The notes: a model not told the origin generated them from the letters alone. Shown: positions 1 to 13,890, counted from the first letter of the stretch. The stretch is 64,000 nt of DNA from Valencia hispanica (GCA_963556495.2 OY747709.1:22190400-22254399), one strand, 5' to 3'. Program-made: numbers and translations.

Positions 1-2195
1 TCAACTTGTATGTTGGACCCAATCCCAACCAAATTATTTAAAGAAGTGTTCCATTTGGTTCCTGGCCCCATTTTGGATATGATGAATCTATCCTTAGTAA
101 ACGGATACGTGCCACAATAATTTACAATAGCTGTAATTAAACCTTTACTCAAGAAACCTTCCCTTGATCAAGATGACTTAATGAATTACAGACCTATATC
201 TAACCTTCCTTTCTTATCCAAAATCCTTGAGAAAATTGTTGCTAATCAAGTCTGTGAGCATCTAAACAGTAACGAGCTGTTTGAAGAGTTTTAGTCAGAT
301 TTTAGAGCTCATCATAGCACTGAAACAGCACTGGTGAAGGTTACTAATGATATTCTCATGGCCTCAGATAATGGACTGGTGTCTGTTCTAGTTTTGTTAG
401 ATCTCAGTGCTGCTTTTGACACAGTCGATCATAATATTCTCTTAGAAAGGCTTTAACATGTTGCAGGGATCAAAGGAACAGCACTAGGCTGGTTTAAATC
501 ATATTTGTCTGAGATTCCAGTTTGTTCATCTAAATGATCAATCTTCTTCACTCTCAACGGTTGCTTGTGGAGTTCCACAGGGTTCTGTGCTTGGACCAAT
601 TATTTTCACTATATATATGCTTCCAATTGGTAGAATCATTAGACAGCATGGGACAGATTTCCACAGCTATGCCGATGATACACAACTATATTTATCCATA
701 AATCCTGATGAACCCAGTCAGTTAGGTAGACTACAGGCATGTCTGGAAGACATAAAAACATGGATGAATCTAAACTTTTTGCTTTCAATTCTGACAAGAC
801 AGAAGTTGCTGTCTTTGGACCAGAAGTTCTAAAAAAGAAACTGATTAGTCAATCACTTCATCTGGATGGCATTAAATTGGCCCCCAGTCATAACGTAAAG
901 AACCTTGGCGTTATTTTTGACCAAGACTTGACATTCAAATCCCATATTAAACAGGTTTCTAGGATTTCCTTCTTTCACCTCCGGAATATTGCTAAAATTG
1001 GAAACATCCTGTCCAGGAGTGATGCTGAGAAACTAGTCCATGCATTTGTTACCTCAAGGCTGGACTACTGTAATTCTTTACTATCAGGTAGTCCACAAAA
1101 TGCCATTTAAAGCCTTCAGTTGATCCAAAATGTTGCAGCAAGAGTTCTGATTATTAAAAAGCAAGATCACATTTATCCTGCTTTAGCTTCCCTTCATTGG
1201 CTCCCTGTTAAATCCAGAATATAATTTAAGATCCTTCTTACATACAAAGCCCTTAATAATCAAGCTCCATCATACATCAGAGATCTAATTGTTTCATATG
1301 TTCCCAACAGAGCACTTCGCTCTCAGACTGCAGGTTTACTTGTAGTTCCTAGGATTTCTAAAAGTAGAATGGGAGGCAGATCTTTTAGTTATCAGGCTCC
1401 TCTCCTGTGGAACCAGCTCCCAATTTTAGTCCGTGAGGCAGACACTCTGTTTACTTTTAAGGCCAGGCTTAAAACGTTCCTTTTTGATAAAGCTTATAGT
1501 TAGAGTGGCTTAGGTCATCCTGAGCTATCTCTGTAGTTATGCTGCTATAGGCTTAGACTGCTGGAGGACAGACTTACCAATTTTCTTCACTCTGCTACTT
1601 CCTTTTCTACTACTACTCTCCAGCTGTTTTACAGTACATTCTATTTCGACTGTTAACTTTGTGTTCTCAGTGTTTTTCTCTCCATAGAAGATATACCTGG
1701 TCTGGTATCCTGTTTGGCTGCAATGTCCTGCTGGATGGGGGGCATCGACTGGGATGGTGCTCCCAGTAGCTGAACATCCACTGTCTCCTGTTATCAACTT
1801 TTTACTTTCTGTAACATAGAGAGTACTCTTATATCGGATCTTCTGTTCCTCTGCTCTGTCTTCTCAAACCCCCAGACGGTCGTGGCAGATGGCCGCTCCT
1901 ACTGAGCCTGGTTCTGTTGGAGGTTTCTTCCTGTTAAAGGGGAGTTTTTCCTCTCCACCGTCGCTACATGCTTGCTCAGAATGAGGAATTGCTGAAGGAT
2001 TGCTGTGGTTGGAAAGTCTGCCCAACCTCACGCCAATGACTGACACAATCTGCTGGGATTCCTTAGGACATTTTTTAACTGATTGGAATGTTTGTATAAA
2101 TGTATTGAAATTATTTCTTGTTAAGTGCCTTGAGATGACATCTGTTGTGAATTGGCGCTATATAAATAATAAAATAATATAAACTGAATTGAATT
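1..2195 (+). mobile_element. L2-like LINE, decayed 3' half (RT to 3' tail)
   Basis: Remnant of a non-LTR retrotransposon reverse transcriptase, read in several frames. The order is typical: NYRPISNLPFLSKILEK near 185-235, [18 protein letters not shown] near 390-440, GVPQGSVLGP near 570-600, then YADDTQLY (catalytic YADD) near 668-690. After that come the C-terminal HLRNIAKIG and LDYCNSLL blocks near 980-1080 and LHWLPVKSRI near 1195-1220. Stop codons and frameshifts (for example near 292 and 455) show it is dead. The 3' UTR ends near 2150-2195 with the GGCGCTATATAAATAA-type tail followed by GAATTGAATT. The same tail recurs at 51529-51845 (inverted) and 57075-58235, so the family boundary is supported within the window. 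L2 clade is my inference from the motif set and tail; the 5' end lies outside the window. Confidence 0.85.
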
Positions 2196-2576
2196 AAGAG
2201 TCTTTCCACAAGGTATGGGAGGAAAGTATAGGTTTTGGGACAGGGGAGGTTTTATTTTAACATAGACCTAAACTCTACACAATAATAAAGGCGTGATCGA
2301 CCTTTAGAAACTGCAGCTTGATTAAACATCTGTTTATATGAATTGTTGCAAGACCCAGATGTGGGATTATGCATCAAATACCTTTTTTCCAACATGTGAC
2401 AATTCTGTTTCCAAAGGGAGACACCCAAAGGCCAGCCCCAGGAGACACAAGTGTTGGATGCTGTTCACAGAGTGATATGTAGCACACAGAACTGTCTCAT
2501 TTTTGGATCGCAGGACCTGACAGAACCACCAAAGCAGAAAGACAAGTTGGTACAAAGGACAGGGCCAGTTGTATAT

Positions 2577-3217
2577 GTGTCATGTTTCGACATTAAGGAG
2601 GACCCAAAATGCAGCAAGTATAAACAAAATGATTTAATGAAAACAAGGACAAGGAACTTACATAACTCTGGAGGATCAAAAGGCAGCAAACGGGAAAAAA
2701 AAAAAAACAGGAACCAGACGGGCAACCAGGAAGGTAGGAACCAGAGAGGGAAGAATGGCAGCAAATAGGGAAAAACAGGAACCAGGATGGGCAACAACGA
2801 GGGCAGGAACCGGCAAGGGAAGAACGACGACGGACCAGCGAGTAGTGACTGAGAGAGGACCGAATTTATACTGAGGAGGAAATGAGGAAGTGACTGAGAA
2901 GACCAATGATCAATTAGTGGGAGTAGATGCAGGTGGGAGGGAGAGAGCAGGTGGAAGTAATCAACTGGGAGACAGAAGACTCTTAAGAAACTAAAGATAA
3001 ATCTGGAAGAGAATCTAATGAAACACTGGAAAACAAAAGGAGGAATAAAATATAACCACTGGGACTAATGAAGGATAAGTATGAACTTGGGGAAAAGAGA
3101 TTAACACAAACAACTGCAACCCAACACAAGACCACCAGAGGGAGACAAAGAACAACTAAAACATAATAGAACTAAATAAGGAAAATTAACAAAACACAAA
3201 CACCCTGGAACCATGAC
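2577..3217. mobile_element. Non-autonomous DNA-transposon-like repeat
   Basis: Purine-rich, non-coding repeat with short inverted ends: TGTCATGTTTC near 2578 faces the complement of CCTGGAACCATGACA near 3202-3216. It resembles a common teleost interspersed repeat I know by its GGACCCAAAATGCAG start and GGAACCATGACA end. The class is unclear; hAT-like is possible. Reading frames here are low-complexity and not genes. Its right end shares a 25-bp direct repeat with the far side of the neighbouring LINE. Confidence 0.5.
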
Positions 3218-3222
3218 AGTGA

Positions 3223-4537
3223 ATGGTTAAAACCTTGCAATCTAAAGGAGATAAGGATTGGATGGAAGAAAGACATGATAATTCTTTAATCTGCCGAAAA
3301 AAAGGACGACATTTGGAAGAGATGGCGAAAGCTAGAAGAGATATGAAAGCAATGGCGGGTAAGCTCAGCTGTGCTGTGAATGAGAAGGAGTGGGGCGATT
3401 TTGAAGAAAGTGGAAGTGATATGGAAATGAGTTTTGGACAGGAGCAGGTAAAGGAAAATAGAGCATATCATTGCGAAGGAAGTGAAAGTAGGAAACAAAG
3501 GAAAAGGGCGTATAGTGATGAAGAAAGAAGTACAGAAGAAAGGAAAGAATTTAAAGTCATATTGAGGTTTAGAGAGAAAAATGGGGTTCAGGCTTTGAAT
3601 CCAGTAAAGTTGACAACAGTATTGAAAAATCAACTAGGAGACATTAAACTTGCTAAAGTTCTGAGAGATGGAAACCTGCTAATAATGTGCAAAAGTAAAG
3701 AGCAGAGTGAGAAAGCTTGCAAAATGAAGGAAGTGGGAAAATGTAAGGTAATTAGTGCAAGTAAGGTGGGAATGGGAGAAAGAGGAGCAAAAGGGGTGAT
3801 TTGGGGGATACCACTTGAAATGTCAATAGATGAAATAAAAGCCAATATAAAAGGTGTAAGATAAAGGAGGCAAAACGACTGACAGTGTTTAAAGAAGGAG
3901 TAAGAAGAGAAACTGGGAGTATCTTATTGGAATTTGAGGGAGAAAATCTACCTACAAAAGTGACTCTAGGGTACATAGCATACTCAGTGAGGGAATATAT
4001 CCCAAAACCTTTAAGATGCTTTCAATGTCAAAGGTTTGGACATACTGCAGCCATATGTAAAGGGAAAGTAAGATGTCCTAGATGTGGGGGGGACCATGAA
4101 TATGAAAACTGTGGAAGAAAGATGCAACCAAAATGTTGTAATTGTGGAGGAGAGCACAGTGTGACATATGCAGGATGTCAGATAATGAAAAGGGAGATGC
4201 AAGTACAACAAGTGAGAGTTAAAACAAGACATCATATGCCGAAGCCATAAAAATGGTAGATCAAAGAATAGAGGACAGAAATGGAGGAGTAAGGGAAGAG
4301 TCTAACAATAGGAGGATTGGAGAAGAAGAAGGGAAAGTATGGGTGGATCTAAAAAAACTTGTTACATTCATAGCTGGAGTGATAAATGCAACAATGGAGA
4401 CCAAATCAAAAACTGAAAGAATTCAAATCATTGTAAAAGCAGCAGTAAATCACCTAGATATCAACGATTTAACATGGGAGGAAGTAAGAAGTAATCTAAG
4501 TAATCAAGCAAGTCAGGACATGGGAAATCCGGGGTAA
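3223..4537 (+). pseudogene. I-like LINE ORF1, zinc-knuckle nucleic-acid-binding protein, frameshifted
   Basis: ORF1 of a non-LTR retrotransposon, a nucleic-acid-binding protein that would package the element RNA. It begins with a lysine/glutamate-rich segment (3223-3864), then after a frameshift near 3857 continues in another frame (3885-4250). That part carries consecutive Cys knuckles: CFQCQRFGHTAAIC near 4017-4058, CPRCGGDHEYENC near 4075-4115 and CCNCGGEHSVTYAGC near 4134-4178. A second frameshift near 4230 leads into the tail (4253-4537), which ends with a stop just 3 nt before the ORF2 start. The multi-knuckle ORF1 directly followed by an endonuclease ORF2 is the layout of I/Jockey-type LINEs; Nimb is my best guess for the clade. 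It is inactive as read. Confidence 0.8.
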
Positions 4538-4540
4538 TAA

Positions 4541-5862
4541 ATGTTGAGGATTTTACAATGGAATGCACGGAGTTTAATAGCTAATGGACAGGAATTTAAA
4601 AGATATATTGATCAATCAGATTTTAAACCTGACATTATATGTATTCAAGAGTCATGGCTAAAAGTAGGGGTTGATTTTAAACTTCATCAGTATATAGAAG
4701 TTAGGTGTGATAGATCAGGGGGAGTAGGTGGTGGGTGTGTGACATTTATTAATAATAATATTAATTTTAGAATTGTAGAGATAGGAAAAGAAGAAGAAGA
4801 ATTTGTAATAGTGGAGGTATTTACAAATCAGGGAAAAATTATTATAATAAATTATTATAATCCATGCAAAAGATTAGAAATTGAAAAAATAAGATTGAGA
4901 GTTGGGATTAATAGTAGACACGTATTTGTTTGCGGTGACTTTAATGCACATAGCATGGTGTGGGGGGCCAGGAAAACAGATATGAATGGGGAAATAATGG
5001 AACAAATTATGGAGGAGGCAAATTTGGTATGCATTAATGATGGGAGAGGAACTCGAATTGATGTATATACAGGTAAAATGTCAGCATTAGACATTAGTAT
5101 CTAGTGGTTTGGCAGGAATAAGTGAGTGGGAAGTACTAGAAGACACAATAGGAAGTGATCATTGTTTAATTCTAACAAAGCTTTTTGAGACTAGAGGGAT
5201 GATAATGGAAGGAAGGGAAGGGAGGTGGATTTTTAAAAGGGCTAAATGGGATCATTTTAGAAATAATTGTGAGAAATGGAGTTCAAAAGTAGTGATGTCA
5301 GATAAAGTAGATGAAATAGAAGAAGCTTTTAGAAGTGTGATCATTGAAGCTGCAGAGTTGACAATACCAAAAACAAAAGGAAATACAAGGGAGAGGAAAA
5401 ATGTACCATGGTGGTCTGAAACCTGTGAAAAAACAATTAAAGCAAGAAATAAAAGCTTAAAAATACTAAGGAAAACACATAATGTGGAAAATTTACTAAA
5501 ATATATAAAGTTGCAAGCGGAGGTGAAAAGAGTTGTTAAAAAAGCAAAAAGGGAAAGTTGGAGAAATTTTTGTGGAAAGATTGGGAGAACTACACCAATA
5601 AGCAATGTTTGGGGAATGATAAGAAAAATGAAAGGAATAAGGAGAGAATGGAATTACCCAGTGTTAAAAGTAGGAGATGAATTAGCCATAACTAATAAGG
5701 AGAAGGTAGAAGTGTTTGTTAAAACATTTGTTAAAATCCATAGTACAGATAACTTATCAGAAGAAAGAAGAGAAAGGAGAGAAGCAACTAGGAGAAAAAA
5801 TGAAAAAGAAGAGGGAGAATATGAGGAAGATAATATTAAAAGTACTATGGATATGCCATCCA
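4541..5862 (+). pseudogene. I-like LINE ORF2 fragment (APE endonuclease, RT missing)
   Basis: N-terminal third of a non-LTR retrotransposon ORF2. It opens LRILQWNARSL with QES(W) near 4650, characteristic of an apurinic-type (APE) endonuclease, which nicks target DNA to prime reverse transcription. CGDFNAHSMVWG lies near 4933-4968, and after a frameshift near 5104 the conserved GSDHCLI histidine block follows near 5153-5172. The next segment (5109-5860) has the VPWWSETCEKTIKARNK and WRNFCGKIGRTTP blocks that precede the RT in I-type elements. The RT itself is absent: similarity stops near 5860, where a different repeat begins. The start was chosen for its position 3 nt after the ORF1 stop. 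Codon use is very A-rich, like ORF1 and unlike the elastase exons. Confidence 0.8.
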
Positions 5863-5946
5863 TCCATCACTTTTCTTCCGCTTATCCGGGGTCGGGTCGC
5901 GGGGGCAGCAGCCTAAGCAAAGAGACCCAGACTTCCCTCTCCCCAG
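5863..5946. repeat. Short teleost interspersed-repeat fragment
   Basis: GC-rich block containing CTTCCGCTTATCCGGGGTCG and CCCAGACTTCCCTCTCCCC, which I recognise as part of a very common fish interspersed repeat of uncertain class. It abruptly replaces the LINE ORF2 sequence and is followed at once by a 25-bp direct repeat. Confidence 0.5.
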
Positions 5947-5973
5947 CTAAATAAGGAAAATTAACAAAACAGT

Positions 5974-8280
5974 CAGTTTTATGGCCTGGCACTACTGATA
6001 AGTAGCCTGTAGATTGAGTTTGTCTTTCAATTTAATTTGTTTTATTTAACCTAGTAGAAATTATTTTATTAATACTTGATTCTTGGTTGCTTGTTCCTTT
6101 TGGTTCCTTACTTTATTTAAAGGTTTCCTCTATAACCTTTAAATATGATGCTTTCTTTCAATGGGGATGTTTTGGCTACAAACCTAGTAATCCATGAAAT
6201 ATAGGGGTCTGTTCTCATTCTATTAAATACCATTTTTATTGCTGGGTGGAGAGGTAAATAATGTATCATTCAGACTAGGTTTTGATTGATTAGTAGGGTG
6301 ATGTGTTTATGTACATTAAAATAGTTTAACATATTTTTTCAGCACTACATTTTGGTCCACTCATATAATCCCTATTATACTCCAAACATTGGGTAGTTGC
6401 TCAGTGGAGTCACTCACATGCATACCAGAAATGACACCCTTTGTTAAACGTTGTCAAGTATTGACAATGTTGTCTAATGCATCTAGGAAGACTGTTCTAT
6501 CTCTGGTGACCTTTACTCACTGTTTGACAGAAAGTCTGACAGTCCAACAACTGCCTGATAACACTGTCTCAGCCCCTGTTGCCACCAGGTATGCCCTTTG
6601 GTTTCTATTCGACATGTAGGCACTTTGCAAGTACAGGCAAATCTTAAAGATCTCTTACATCCCGCTAAAGGTTTCCTTAAGCCAGGGTCAAACTGTGCGA
6701 TTATCAACACAAATCTTTTATTGTGGAAGAAAATCTCTGATCATGAGCTTGAGCTGCTGGTGCATGATCGTCCACTGTGACAGAATCACTGACCGCCCAT
6801 TTAGCACTCCAATGTCAAAGACACCCTGTAAAAAATATAAAATCTCACTTGATATTTTCTGCAAAACTAAAGTTGTCTGACTGCTGCTGCTGCCACTGTT
6901 TGATTCTTGTTCTCTTTTGCCCTGACATGAGTGCCTCTCTTCCTCATTTCCCTCTTTTGAGCTTTGGGCATTAATAAAAAGCACTTTAACAGCTATAACT
7001 TGCTGTGCATATATTGACTGACTGAAATGTCTGTCTGATTTTTTCTGATGTGATCGTGCTGCAGCACAAGTAGTGCAGCCTGGCATTTTCCATCGTACAG
7101 CTTGACACATTTAGGTGCTGTAGTTTTGGAAATCTTTTTCTCAGTTATTACCCTTAGATAAAGTGAAATTTAAAACTCCTCCAAACATTTACTTATCCCT
7201 TCTTGTGTTGCTGCTATGAAAACAAATTAGCATTTGACAGACATTTAAAAAGCGCTTAACCTTTGATAAAATGATAATGAACTACAGGTGTAATAGGAAT
7301 TTTGCTTCAAATTTTTAATATTTAGAGTTGGTAAATTTACTATAGTACCCATTAAAACCAGTAACCATTTCATCCGTAATGGATACCTGACATTTTTAGC
7401 TTGTGAGTTTATGTAGACATGAAACCTGAAGTCTGAACATTAAAAAGTAATCTTTTCTGCTCTAATGTCATAAGAATACTGAACAAAAATCAAAGTGTCA
7501 CAAGTGAAGACATTAAATGTTACCAACATGACATCAGTTTACCTCATTCAGTTTGCTGTGATCCATAAACAGGAAAATGTGATTGTGATCTCATATCTGA
7601 GAGAAGTAATTAGCACACCAAGGAAAGCAGAACGAAAGGGTATGGTCGAGTAAGAGGACGCCTGGCATGAAATACATGCAGTTGTCCCATATTGCACTTT
7701 AGCACAGCTCTTCAACAGCAAAGTGGTACTAAACTCTAGTTAAACGCATTAAAAGCCTATTTTATGCTTCAACCTTGTATATGTTTAAATTCAGTTGGAA
7801 ATAGGACATCTGCCACAGACCAGGTTAGACTAAAACCAGACAGATGACCAATTAAAACACTTTATTAGAAAAACAGTATGAAAATTTTTATTTCATTAAA
7901 AGTTTTATTTAATAATTTGTTAAATTTGTTATGTCTCTGTTTTCACAGCTGTTATTTCATGAATTTATTGATCCTTTTTTGGTATTTAAGTTGTAAATTT
8001 CTGTATGTATTTTATGTCAATGTTTATTGACAATTTTATTGTTTTTTGAGCTAAATTGAGAAGCAAAAATGAAGCACGCTGGTCAATTTTGCTGTTCTTA
8101 AATGTGCTATAAAAAAAAGTTTGACGATCACATTGACGCTTTAATTAATTTCAATTGTATGATGTTAGAGGCAATAAGAAATTAAAGTCATTCTTACATT
8201 TTTTTTTCTTATACTTGTCGTAAATCCAATGTCTTTAAATGTGTAATTATATCTACTTTATTTTACTTAGAAATAAACCT
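5974..8280. other. No gene recognised
   Basis: AT-rich sequence. Short open frames here, for example near 6389-7110 on both strands, lack domain signatures and have no splice-site-bounded exon pattern. I see no gene. Confidence 0.5.
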
Positions 8281-8284
8281 TCAC

Positions 8285-9120
8285 GGATGTCAACGAAGCT
8301 GTCACTATCCTGACCCACATGCAGGACACAGTCCAATGGTAGATTCAAAATGTTTATTGAAAAGGGTGGATGATGACTGGAACCAGGAAAGCTGGGGGAA
8401 ACCGGAAACACTCATACTGGAGAGAGGCGAGTCTGGAGGTGAGTAACAGTTTTGGATAATGAATAACGATGAATCGGGTAGAGCTTAGTGTGGATGATGT
8501 GAGGTAAGGTCAGAGAGTGAAATTAGTCCAGTGGTGTCCGTGGGTGTTTGTGGTAAGATGATCCAGGGGAGCGGAACACCAGAGGTGAATGTTGGAGGGT
8601 GGACAAGCAGAGGCTAGCTAGCAAAGAAGCTGCAGGCTGGAGGAATAGAGGAATAGAGGGCTGCCAACAAGGACAAGATATCCAGGGTTTAAGACTGATC
8701 ATGGAGGGATTGGAGAATTGACCGATGAAAACCTCAGAAGGGACACACAGGAGTTACCAGCAGGCAAGCACGGAAGGTAAGTATGAATCACAAGGAAACT
8801 CAGAGGGCTAGAGGTACCATGTAGGGCTAACACTCAGGCACTGGATGTCTGGCAGCCCAGCTCCTTAAAAAGCCAACTGATCATTGATGTAGACCAAGTG
8901 TGCAGCTAAGCCAACAGGTGGCGCCGCCCTCCAGCGGTGATGGATAGTTCCTGTCTCTGGCGACGCCCCCTGGAAGAGTTCACAGGAAGGAAAACAGCAC
9001 AGGACACCAAACAGACACTCCAGACTTATGACAATAGATCCATTCCTGGATCTGCAATAATGCAACATCAAAGTTGAGTCAAAGGCAATTCTGGGTAAAA
9101 ATATGCCCAACACAAAAATA
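8285..9120. mobile_element. Unclassified non-autonomous repeat
   Basis: Composition changes to purine-rich, low-AT DNA. It begins with a CTGACCCACATGCAGGACAC block near 8311-8330 and contains GGCGCCGCCCTCCAGCGG near 8919-8936 and CTGGCGACGCCCCCTGGAAG near 8957-8976. These blocks resemble a teleost non-autonomous DNA element; family and exact ends are uncertain. Confidence 0.45.
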
Positions 9121-9126
9121 CTTCAC

Positions 9127-12100
9127 AAGTGTTTACTATCCTGATTTGGCATAGATCCATAAACGACAGTCTTTAAGGAACATGGATGTCCAGTTTGTAA
9201 ATGAATGCATAACAAAACAAATTGTTAAAAAGCCGTGTTGCACAAAGACAATTAGGAGGGATTTGTAAATGTAATTCTCCAGAACCTGAAGGAAGGTAAT
9301 AAAGTCATGGAAAAGGTGAAGATTTTATATGGAAACCAAGAACAGTTCTTGGGTAAACTGCACCCTGGTCGAGCTTTTCATTTCTGCTCTGAGTTTTAGT
9401 TTTTTGTTTGTTTTTCTCAATCTAACAATGTCTTTATCCCAAAAAAGTAATTGCATTTACTCCATCCTAAACTGGATTTTAATAAATCAAGTGCATATTT
9501 GACCAGATAAATTTTGCTGTTCAGAGTCCCTAATAACCGTAAAATTAACCATTAATTTATCACTGAATCAGAAACTGTCAATCAGATACTAATTTCAGTA
9601 AGTTCTATAATTAGCCCACCACAATGCACGTGTTTTGTTCTGCAGCCTACACTATCCAGAACACCTCGTGGCACCCAATTCTTACCGAGTGACCATCCAA
9701 AAAAACAACAAAAAAGTAGCTCAGGGTGAAATTGACAACATTTTAAAAAAAAAATTGTCAGGTTTCTGTGCTAGTGCCACCTCCAAACCAATGCACCCTA
9801 GGTGGTGAGCCACATAACCCATTCCAAGCACTGAATTTTTTGACCTTCCAACAGAAAACACAAAGAAAACTGTAATGAGTGAAAAAGGGATTTACTATTC
9901 TGTGATGAAGCATTGAAACTAAAACTACTTTGAGATTTTACTAAACCGTGAGCTGGTTTCAATACAACTTTTTTTATTGAAATGAAAAATCTAAGAATGA
10001 TTTATCAGAAGTTATGGACATTTGAAAGGAAATTTTGTCTGAGAAAAAAATAACAATATTACAAAAATGTAAAAGTGCTTTAAGTTAAGTTTCTTAGTTA
10101 ATATAATGATTTTATTATTTATTTTTTTTTGCCCACACTCTAAGGCTAACAAAGTGTGTAGCAGTATTTACCAGAGCCTGGAGATGATAACAGATGTTAC
10201 GTCTTTTAAGCAAATTCAGACAGCACAACCCAGAAATTATGCCAAAAACATCTCATCATATCATAAAAGAAACTGAAAGGTTACATTTGTTTAACTTTAC
10301 TGCTTGCTGGGTTCAGTGCATGGACTGGAAACCTCACACATGCTGGCGTGCAACAATCAGACAGCCTTAGCTGCAACACAGGCTGTTTTATGTCAAACAG
10401 AATCTGGTCCATGGAGCGAACTTGAGCCCATCTGACAAATCCCTTTTCACGCACACATCATCAGCCCAGCTGTTCTGCCTCTGCCTGGGATGGACCATGA
10501 ACTAATATCTGTTTGGCTGATTCAAGCTAATTACACAGTAATGTATATATCTCAATGCAACAGAGGCATCAAATAAACCCTGAGTTTCAGTTGTACCTTA
10601 CATCCAGGGTATGTGGATGTTATTTATTTCAGTGATTAAGTAAAAACTAATTGTATTTTGGACATTGATTATGGTATGGATATTTTGGTTGACTTAGGCT
10701 GCTTTGCTCCTGCTTTCCCTTTAGTTTATTAAGAGCTTTAATTCCAATACAGCAATCTGGTAACTGACTGGTTAAGCTACCTAACAGTACTATGTCGCCA
10801 TCTTGTGGGAAAAGACAACATTGATAAAACTGAACTGGAACATTATTCATCAGTGTCATTTTTTAATTTGCACCATCTATTTTTTGGGAATTTTATGTGA
10901 CTGACCAACAGTAGACAGTGTGTATTTGTAAAATGGATATGTTGTTTTCAAATTCCCTTACACATACATTTATATTCAGAACCTTTTAATCTCATATGCC
11001 TAAAATAAATCTGTTCTGTGAATGCCTTAGATGTTTGCTGGTGAACATTAGTAACCAAACAAAATAATGAAGACCAAGGAATAGTCCAAACGGGTCATCT
11101 GCATATGAAAAGAGGCACAGCATCAACAGGCATGGGGAAAGAGTGCATTTATTTAGAGAGTGTGTCACCAGCCCTGTAATAACTCTGAAGGAGCAGCAGA
11201 GATTAACAGCTTAGTCTACAGCTACTTGGTAATGGAAAACATTTCAATACTATTATTTTGGTCAGTTTTAGAATAACAATTATTTAAAACAGTTGTTCAA
11301 AGACAATGATTTACCTTAAACATACAATTGTAACTGTACATTGGTGATATGGTTTGCAAGCCTGTGGTCCACTTAGAAGCCACACCAGGTTAAAGTAAAA
11401 CAGTTAGATTTGTTATTATTACATTAGACCAACATTCATAATCTGAGCCGATACAAAATGGACAACAGAAATGCAATTACTTATTTTAGAAAATGTTTTT
11501 TTATATAAATTCAGCTTTTTTAGGTATTTGTTTTTAGGTATAATCATAAGTTTGTGTTAGAATGACCCAGCCCCATTCAAAACCTAAATCCAATAAAAAA
11601 AAAAAAAAACTGTTGATCATATTCTTCTTAATTCTAGCTTGAGCTACTTTGCAAAGAAGAATGGGCAACATTTTAAGTTCCTAGATGTACAAAACTGGTA
11701 GAGATTTTATCCAAAAGCCCTCAAACTGTAATTCCAGTAAACCTACTTAGATACAAAATACATCCGATATTGGTCATTCCTATTTCCTAAACATTTTTTT
11801 CTGAATGTTAACTCTTTATTAGCAGTTTCAACATTTTAAATTTCAAATATAGCAACAGTCAATATTAATCAGCTTAATGTGGCCTAAATTAAGAAATCTC
11901 TGTTTTACCAACCACTGACACAAAACAAACTGGCAAACACAAAAAGCCACTAAAGTAAATTAAAAACATTGTCTTCCTAGAAGAAGACACCATGTAAACA
12001 ACATGTAAAAAGCTAATTGGAATGTTGCCAGGTCTAACGTAATTACATCAACATAATACTACTAGAAGAAGTGTGAAATATAAGTTGGCTTATTAATATG

Positions 12101-13890
12101 TTTTCCTGTGTTGTTAATGGTAATTAACATGCAAATGAATGCTTGGAGCAAAACTGGGGCATTGTGGTTCTCTGCTTCAGCATTATAAATGAGATCTCTG
12201 TTGGTGGAAGACAAGACAGTAATTGGGGTTTTGACTAAATAACTTGCAAACCAGAATAAAGCATCCGACTCAAGGGATAATAATGATCTCTGTTAATTAT
12301 GTGTCTGATCCCAGGAGAGGCTGGTCTATGATGGATATGTAGAATTAGCATAAATTAAAATATATGTATAGATTGTTTCCACAGACGTATAAATATTAAT
12401 AGTTAAATCCTTAGCTATTTCTGCCTCTAAATTATTTTCAGTCTGCTCAGAATGCTTGATTCCCATTGACCCAATTTTTATTTAAACTGAAACACATTTT
12501 AGCCTAACACATTAAGTAAAACCAAGCAACATATTAAGATTAAATGGAGCATTTATACACAATAAAAACATACATATGGTCTGTACAATTTGGGTTTGTG
12601 GTAGTTGGAACAGTTTGTCAAAGCTTTGTCAAAGTTTCACTCATCTGACCTACAATGAAAGAGTTAAGCGTGTTCAAGCGAACCACCAAGGCTTAAGTCT
12701 ATCATAATCTTCAACGTGGTGGTTACTGAATTTAAAGTTGGGGTTTTCAAACCTAAGAACACAGTACAAATTGTCAAGCATGCTGGTGGAAGCATCAAGA
12801 GTCTCCTTTTGTAGAGTGATGATTTATCCTATCAACAGCAAGAAGAGCCAGCTGTAGGTTGTTGTTGTGGGAAAAAATGTATTCTTCCCTTCATAGGAAT
12901 GAGGCTGAAGTCTGCATCTGTGTTTTTACATTTTTATCACGGCCAGTCTTGTACATGAGCCCGTCTAGGCCAACACTCGAACTCTCTCACACCCAGCTCA
13001 TGTCTGCCCTCTCTGCAAGAAGCTTCTGCCTTCAGTCCCCTGATGTTATGTCTCCATTGCAAGGTTAACCGAAACACTCCTCACTGCTGAGGAGTCAGGA
13101 GTTTGATCAGAGTGGGTGAAACTCTTCCCTGACTCTAATAATTATGCCACATTCCTTAGATTCCTTTAATGATAATTACTTACTCAATTACTTGACATAA
13201 CACTGAGGTATTTCTGAAAACGGGGTCCAGTGATAACATACTATTATTTTTGGAGACTTCACTCTGGGTGAACTTGTTCAAACAGTATACCTGGAGATAT
13301 TGACAGTTCTTTCAAATATTATTTAACTATAGACTATTTTAAATACAGAGAAAAGGCTGATGTCAAATTATTTTGAGATCACTTTATGTTTCTTACCAGA
13401 CTCATAAGCTGCCACAAGCCTCTTACTGAAGGCCTCCAGCTCTATGGATCCTATATTGACCTCCCCTCACACTTTAGTAGTCAGGAGCATACCAAACTAA
13501 ATGTCTGATGCTTAAACCTCCTTCAAATGTTGAGCAATGGTCTTCTAATCAAGTAGATCTTAATTGACACATCGGTGTGTGATTTTATCCATTTAAAGTG
13601 GAAATTAGAATTAAAAGCATTTTTCTAAAAACTATCGTACTCAGTTTTATAATTTAATTACATTACTTGAACACTTCTGTGCTGGTAAAATTGTAAAATA
13701 TTTAATTTTAAATATTTTAAAGGCTTTCACAGAGTGCCCAGTTTTCACATGACTCTAATAGCACAGCTGGTGAGATCAAAAAAGGGACTTTCACTGCAGA
13801 CAACTGGCATTGAAAATAAATTCATGTATTAGAATATAGTGAATACATTTGTCCAATGTCTTATTAAAACACAGAGATAACATGTTCTTT
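9127..13890. other. Intergenic DNA without recognisable genes
   Basis: AT-rich DNA downstream of the minus-strand elastase gene. A faint Tc1/mariner-like relic may lie near 10880-10990 (GTGACTGACCAACA, then ATTCAGAACC). No exon chain or RNA gene could be supported. Confidence 0.45.

Noticed and set aside
2465..2906. Hydrophobic minus-strand frames rich in Phe/Leu/Pro
   Set aside because: Reverse of a purine-rich repeat; composition explains the frame.
3286..4235. Minus-strand frames opposite the LINE ORF1
   Set aside because: The plus strand carries Cys knuckles in the order expected of ORF1; the opposite frames are shadows.
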